From: Thioploca sp.
GTDB taxonomy: Bacteria; Pseudomonadota; Gammaproteobacteria; Beggiatoales; Beggiatoaceae
NCBI GenBank assembly: GCA_012032555.1
Contig: JAAUSR010000002.1
Span: 1-64,000, forward strand
Length of the DNA: 64,000 bases
Direction of reading: 5' to 3'
Under the pieces are notes generated by a model, which saw only the letters and a program-made list of their open reading frames with translations, searched no databases and had not been told where the DNA came from. This document shows positions 60,296 through 64,000 of the stretch, one piece after another. Made by a program: the position numbers and the translations under genes. Within the stretch, counting starts at the first letter, position 1; every line of letters begins with the position of its first letter.

Positions 60296-60889
60296 CCAGC
60301 GTCATTGAGCGTAATTTCTCCACCCAATAAGGAAAATGATTGTTTTTCTGACACGGACAAGTGACTGCCATCTACCGTCAACGTCCCCGGGGAGTCAGTT
60401 AAAAATCCAAACGCCACTACCGGGGCAATGCTCAACACACTTTCTTCGGGTTGACGAGCATTGAAAGTGCCCCCATCTTCAAAACGTAACACGTCGGCGG
60501 AACTGGCATGAAATGACCCCAAAATGTCTAAAGTGGCTTGGGGACCAAAGGAGATTCCCGCCGGGTTAATTAGGTAAACATCCGCATTCGGAATGGTGGA
60601 ACGTAATAGTCCGTTGAGGTGAGCGGTTTGCCCACCCGTGACTCGACTAATGATATTGTTAATTGATGCTGGTCCAGAAAAAGTAGCGCTTTCTCCGGCA
60701 ATAAGGTTAAAATCCTTGAAGCTATGGAATAAGTTATTACCACGTTGTTGGCCTAATTCGGCTCCAATTTGATAATGGGGGACAGGTAGCGTGAGCCGAG
60801 GGCCCTAAGGTACCATCGAGGGTGATTTGTGCTGGCAGCGGCAAATTAAAGCCGCATAATGACAAGAATAGTAATTTCTTTAGCATCAT
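60270..60889 (-). pseudogene. Filamentous hemagglutinin N-terminal (TPS) domain fragment, truncated
   Basis: Start ATG 60889 (MMLKKLLFLSL, a signal peptide ending near LPAQ), then ITLDGTLGP. One surplus C at about 60803-60806 shifts the frame, after which the other frame reads LTLPVPHYQIGAELGQQRGNNLFHSFKDFNL, GPASINNIISRVTGG, LINPAGISFGPQA, FHASSADVLRFEDGGTFNA, then VVAFGFLTDSPGTLTVDGSHLSVSEKQSFSLLGGEITL. This is the secretion/hemagglutination domain of two-partner-secreted adhesins. It stops where the transposase remnant begins. The full adhesin would be thousands of residues, so the gene is dead here. Confidence 0.78.
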
Positions 60890-60905
60890 ATTGATTATTC
60901 TAATT

Positions 60906-61835
60906 TTATTTCCATTCAAAGCTTTGCACAACCAGCACGCCCTGTTCACGAGCTTGTTCTAACATCGCCGGGTTGGCAAAATGAGTCACGATTAAAGGAA
61001 AAACCGGCTGATGAAATTGGGTTGCAACCACTTGGACATTTTTTCCGAGTTGTCCTATTTTAGCGCGATCATCCAATCTCAACACGGTTTCACCAACTAC
61101 CAAGAGTGGTTCAGTATGACAGGTCGCCTTAGCAAACAGATTAATTTCTTCGCCACCAATCACGGTACGAATAAATTGTTCGGTGATTTCTATTTGATAA
61201 TGGTCTTTTAAATAGATTGGTAGTTGGCGATAGGCTTCATTTTCTAACGCATAAGACATACTTCTAGCTAAGCCACCAACCTGAGTTCTGGTGCCTTTTG
61301 CAGAGCGGGAGAGTTCTGCAATTTCTTGTTCAGTTTGTTTCTGTACTTGAATTAGATCTTCTAAGGAACAAGAGAGTTTAGTCACTTGTTGTTTAGTTTG
61401 TTGCTGCGCTTGAGTGAGTTCTCCTAGGGAACGAGAGAGTTTGGTCACTTCTTGTTCAGTTTGTTGCTGCGCTTGAGTGAGTTCCCCTATTGCTTTCATT
61501 ACGCCTTTCTGAGCTTGTGCTAATTCTTCTTGGGTTTGTGCTAAGCTTGCTAAGCGTTGGTCAATACGAGCTTGTGCCTCGGTCCAGCGTTGGTCTGTGC
61601 GATTTTGTGCTTCGACCAAATTTATCAAACGTTGCTCGGTACGGTACTGTGCTTGGGCTAAGGCTTTAGTTGTTTGACCGAGTTCTTTGACAATTCCTTT
61701 TAATTCATTGAATTCCGTTTTCGTCACCGAGATTTCCCGGTGTTGTTCAATTTCGTCCAGAATCGTCCACCAAATTGCTTTCCAGGGTGGTTCGAGGACA
61801 TCGAGTCGGCGCATTAGATTGACGCTAAAGGACAT
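60906..61835 (-). CDS. Coiled-coil protein with C-terminal nuclease-like domain
   Basis: 309 residues, intact. The N-terminal 30 residues (MRRLDVLEPPWKAIWWTILDEIE) are followed by a long coiled coil (about 35-185) with internal 21-residue repeats, GELTQAQQQTEQEVTKLSRSL repeated three times with changes. The C-terminal 110 residues (INLFAKAT, PLLVVGETVLRLDD, VFPLIVTHFANPAMLEQAREQGVLVVQSFEW) resemble the PD-(D/E)XK-like end of DUF3782-type proteins found in many copies in sulfur bacteria and cyanobacteria, though the catalytic residues are not clear. Function unknown. Confidence 0.65.
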   Translation of the reverse strand: MSFSVNLMRRLDVLEPPWKAIWWTILDEIEQHREISVTKTEFNELKGIVKELGQTTKALAQAQYRTEQRLINLVEAQNRTDQRWTEAQARIDQRLASLAQTQEELAQAQKGVMKAIGELTQAQQQTEQEVTKLSRSLGELTQAQQQTKQQVTKLSCSLEDLIQVQKQTEQEIAELSRSAKGTRTQVGGLARSMSYALENEAYRQLPIYLKDHYQIEITEQFIRTVIGGEEINLFAKATCHTEPLLVVGETVLRLDDRAKIGQLGKNVQVVATQFHQPVFPLIVTHFANPAMLEQAREQGVLVVQSFEWK

Positions 61836-62187
61836 GGTTTATCTCACTTGAAATTAATCAAACGATCTGACTTAAATTAAGTTTCGAGCTTGGCAGGGTT
61901 AATGTCAACTACTTGGTTTCAATTATTTGGCTTTAATTACTATTGAGTTCACTTTGTTTAATAGGTAAAGCGGATATAAACTGGATTAATGTCAGGTATA
62001 GAGCTAAAATGCTAACAATTAATTTACTAACGCTCAGAAGGTTCGGTAACTACCATTAAATGAAATGGTAGGCGTAATTTAACTACCCAACCAGGAATCG
62101 AGTTGCAACCTTTCAAGGTTATCAACCGAGAGCGAATTACCTAAAAATGTCTAATTTTGTCTAACTCTTTAGGAGTAGCAGTAGGCT
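61836..62187. other. Intergenic region
   Basis: About 350 bp between divergent genes. Apart from AGGAGTAGCAGTAGGCT before the UPF0175 start, nothing specific was recognised. Confidence 0.35.
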
Positions 62188-62442
62188 ATGGCGCTCACTT
62201 TAACAATTCCCGATGAAGTCCTTGAATCTTTAAAAATTCCTAAAAAACAACTTGAGAAAGAATTAACTAAAGAAGTTGCTTTTTCTCTCTAGGAGAGAGG
62301 TTTGCTATCTATGGGTATTGCCAGACGTTTTGCTCATTTAAGCAAGTGGGCTTTCATAGAAGGTTTAGCTGAACGAAATATTCAAAGACATTACTACCAA
62401 GAAGCAATGGACGAAGACTTAGCTTATGCCAAGCGTTATTAG
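62188..62442 (+). pseudogene. UPF0175 family protein with in-frame TAG
   Basis: The frame reads ALTLTIPDEVLESLKIPKKQLEKELTKEVAFSL, then TAG at 62290-62292 (codon 35), then ERGLLSMGIARRFAHLSKWAFIEGLAERNI and YYQEAMDEDLAYAKRY to a TAG at 62440. Both halves match one UPF0175 protein (L.IP.E......L..A..LY..G.LS.G.A..LA.LS...F...L..R.I), a family of small antitoxin-like helix-turn-helix proteins often paired with PIN toxins. A single substitution (Tyr or Gln codon to TAG) broke it. A downstream ATG could still give the second half. The PIN remnant 2.8 kb away may be its lost kin. Confidence 0.7.
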
Positions 62443-62514
62443 CAACTCGTCTCTTTACTTTATACAATAACTTTTTGTCTAAAGCAGAATTTACAACTAA
62501 CTAACAACTAACCG

Positions 62515-64000
62515 ATGTCGCCCAGTTTCGACGCTTTTATCTCTTACGGACGTGCTGATAGCAAAGTCTTTGCTACTGAACTGTACTCCCAGTTAACTGA
62601 ACAAGGTTTTAAAGTCTGGTTTGACCAAAACGATATTCCGCTAGCAGTTAACTTTCAAACCAAATTGATGATGGTATTGAAAAAGCTCATAATTTTCTAT
62701 TTATCATTGCACCGCATTCTGTTAACTCACCGTATTGCCTCAAAGAAATTAACTTAGCAGTCCAGTTGAATAAACGGATTATTCCCTTGTTTCATGTTGG
62801 TGAAATTAAGAAAGCGACTTGGCAACAGCGAAACCCAGAAGGGACTGATGCTGATTGGAAACTATTTAAACAACAAGGCAAGCATAATAGTTTTCCCAAT
62901 ATGCATTCTAAAATTGCCGAAATTAATTGGATCTATTTTCACGCGGAGGTGGATGGTTTCAAAATAGCGCTACCAGGCTTAATCACGGCTTTGCGTAAAC
63001 ATGCCGATTATGTTAGCCAACATACGCAGTTTTTAATTAAAGCCTTGGCTTGGCAACGGCACCATAAACAAAACCACTATTTGCTCATTGACGAAGAACG
63101 TATTCAAGCCGAATCTTGGTTAAAAATACGGTTTGAAAATGAACAACCGCCTTGTGAACCAACTGATTTACACTGTGAATTCATTTGCGAAAGCACTAAA
63201 AATGCTAATAACTTAATGACTCAGGTATTTCTGAGCTATTCCGCGCTAGATAAAATGCTAATGCAACAAATTCGACGAATCTTGATGCGTCAGGGTATCA
63301 CAGTGTGGATGAGTAAAACCGATATTCAAACCAGAACTGAATTTCAAGAAGAAATCAACCAAGGCATTGAAGGCGCGGATAATTTCATCTATTTAATTTC
63401 TCCTGATTCAGCGCAATCCAAATATTGTCAACAAGATCTGCAACATGCTACCAATCTCAATAAACGCATTATTTTCTTATTAATTCGAGCTACGGAGCCT
63501 GAATTTATTCCGCTGCCGGTACGCAAGCAACAATTTATTGATTTTACTAAATATCCACATGAAACGCTGGGAATAGACGAATTACTGAAGGAATTGAACC
63601 AATCGGCTTATTATTACCAACAACACAAAATTTTGTTAGTTAAAGCCTTGAAATGGGATCGGCAAAATGCCAATCCCAGTATTTTGCTACGCGGGCATAC
63701 TCTACAACATTTTGAAAATTGGCTGAAAGTGGCTAAAACACGCCAACAACACGGGACTTTACCGCTGCAGGAACGGTTTATTGCGGAAAGTGCTAATCAG
63801 CCAGCGGATTTGATCCAAGAAGTTTTTATTTCCTATTCGCGGGCTAATGCCGATTTTGCACGCCGACTGAATGAAGCGTTACAACTCCAAGGTAAAACGA
63901 CTTGGTTTGATCAAGAAAGTATTGCCGCTGGCGTTGATTTTCAGCAAGAAATCTATCGCGGGATTGAGAATACCAATAATTTTCTGTTTATTATTTCTCC
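62515..64000 (+). CDS. Multi-TIR-domain protein, partial at window edge, one frame break
   Basis: Begins with FDAFISYGRADSKVFATELYSQLTEQGFKVWFDQNDIPLAVNFQTK. One A is missing in the A3 run 62662-62664; from there a single frame stays open for 1.3 kb to the window end. Three TIR domains follow each other: the first (…HNFLFIIAPHSVNSPYCLKEI), the second (about 63220-63470, VFLSYSALDKMLMQQIRRIL…SKYCQQDL) and the third (from 63825, VFISYSRANADFARRLNEAL…). Between them is a repeated linker of the LLVKALKWDRQ...LLRGHTL..FENWL type. The Glu expected after SPYC.. is present in TIR 1 and is Asp in TIR 2; TIR 3 is cut before it. WD40 or STAND parts often follow such linkers, but they would lie outside. 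Confidence 0.78.

Noticed and set aside
40714-62292. Stop-codon reassignment as explanation for in-frame TAA/TAG codons
   Set aside because: Intact genes across the window end normally at TAA, TAG and TGA, and the HEAT copies show the stops arose by substitution.

Overview
The window is most likely chromosomal DNA of a low-GC gammaproteobacterium related to the large sulfur bacteria (Beggiatoa/Thioploca/Thiomargarita type). This rests on the mix of gammaproteobacterial housekeeping genes (Rnf, cbb3 oxidase, PilT/PilU, a CdsA/CDP-alcohol lipid cluster) with genes common in those filamentous bacteria: effector-associated domains, TIR and CHAT proteins, very large hybrid kinases and many dispersed hairpin repeats. 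The assignment comes from gene content only; no rRNA or other taxonomic marker is present.

Layout. 1-6 kb: an end-truncated gene, a MITE-like repeat, a candidate structured RNA with its own terminator, then minus-strand lipid and envelope genes (acyltransferase, cdsA-like, CDP-alcohol phosphatidyltransferase, an uncharacterised family, an O-antigen-ligase-like membrane protein). 6-12.5 kb: a secreted protein, rnfABCDG without rnfE, and wrbA. 12.7-20.5 kb: a lipoprotein and two hybrid sensor kinases. The first kinase carries three receivers, three Hpt domains and a class III nucleotide cyclase. 20.6-23.8 kb: ccoNOQP, including a GTG-started ccoQ. 24-30 kb: a PPC-type secreted protein, a gamma-carbonic-anhydrase-like protein, a methyltransferase, an acidic secreted protein and an HdfR-like regulator. 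30-35 kb: three PilT-family ATPases and an orphan ccmA. 35.6-39.3 kb: two more sensor kinases. 39.4-47.2 kb: an accessory island (below). 47.4-53.8 kb: an AI-2E-type transporter and a run of exported proteins centred on a TPR-CHAT protease. 54-59 kb: a two-component propeller/SpoIIE phosphatase and its likely STAS partner. 59-64 kb: a graveyard of a PIN toxin, an ISAs1-like transposase, a truncated hemagglutinin and a UPF0175 gene, followed by a multi-TIR gene that runs off the end.

The most interesting part is the 39.4-47.2 kb island. Two genes share the same N-terminal effector-associated (EAD1-like) adaptor, one followed by TIR and the other by a SIR2-like domain. Between them lie an nSTAND-type ATPase with HEAT repeats whose last codons overlap (ATGA) the start of a peptidoglycan-binding amidase, a DUF29/nucleotidyltransferase pair, a dual-specificity phosphatase and a true sirtuin. 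This looks like an NTP-gated, NAD-linked conflict or signalling locus. The STAND-HEAT gene and the TIR gene both carry nonsense codons, so part of it is decaying or recoded.

Across the window, eight reading-frame breaks are all repaired by adding one base to an A/T run (equivalent to -1 slippage). Two fall exactly on heptamers of the U UUU UUN slippery type. Assembly undercalls, decay and programmed frameshifting cannot be separated from this sequence alone, so broken genes are reported as single loci with the break positions given.
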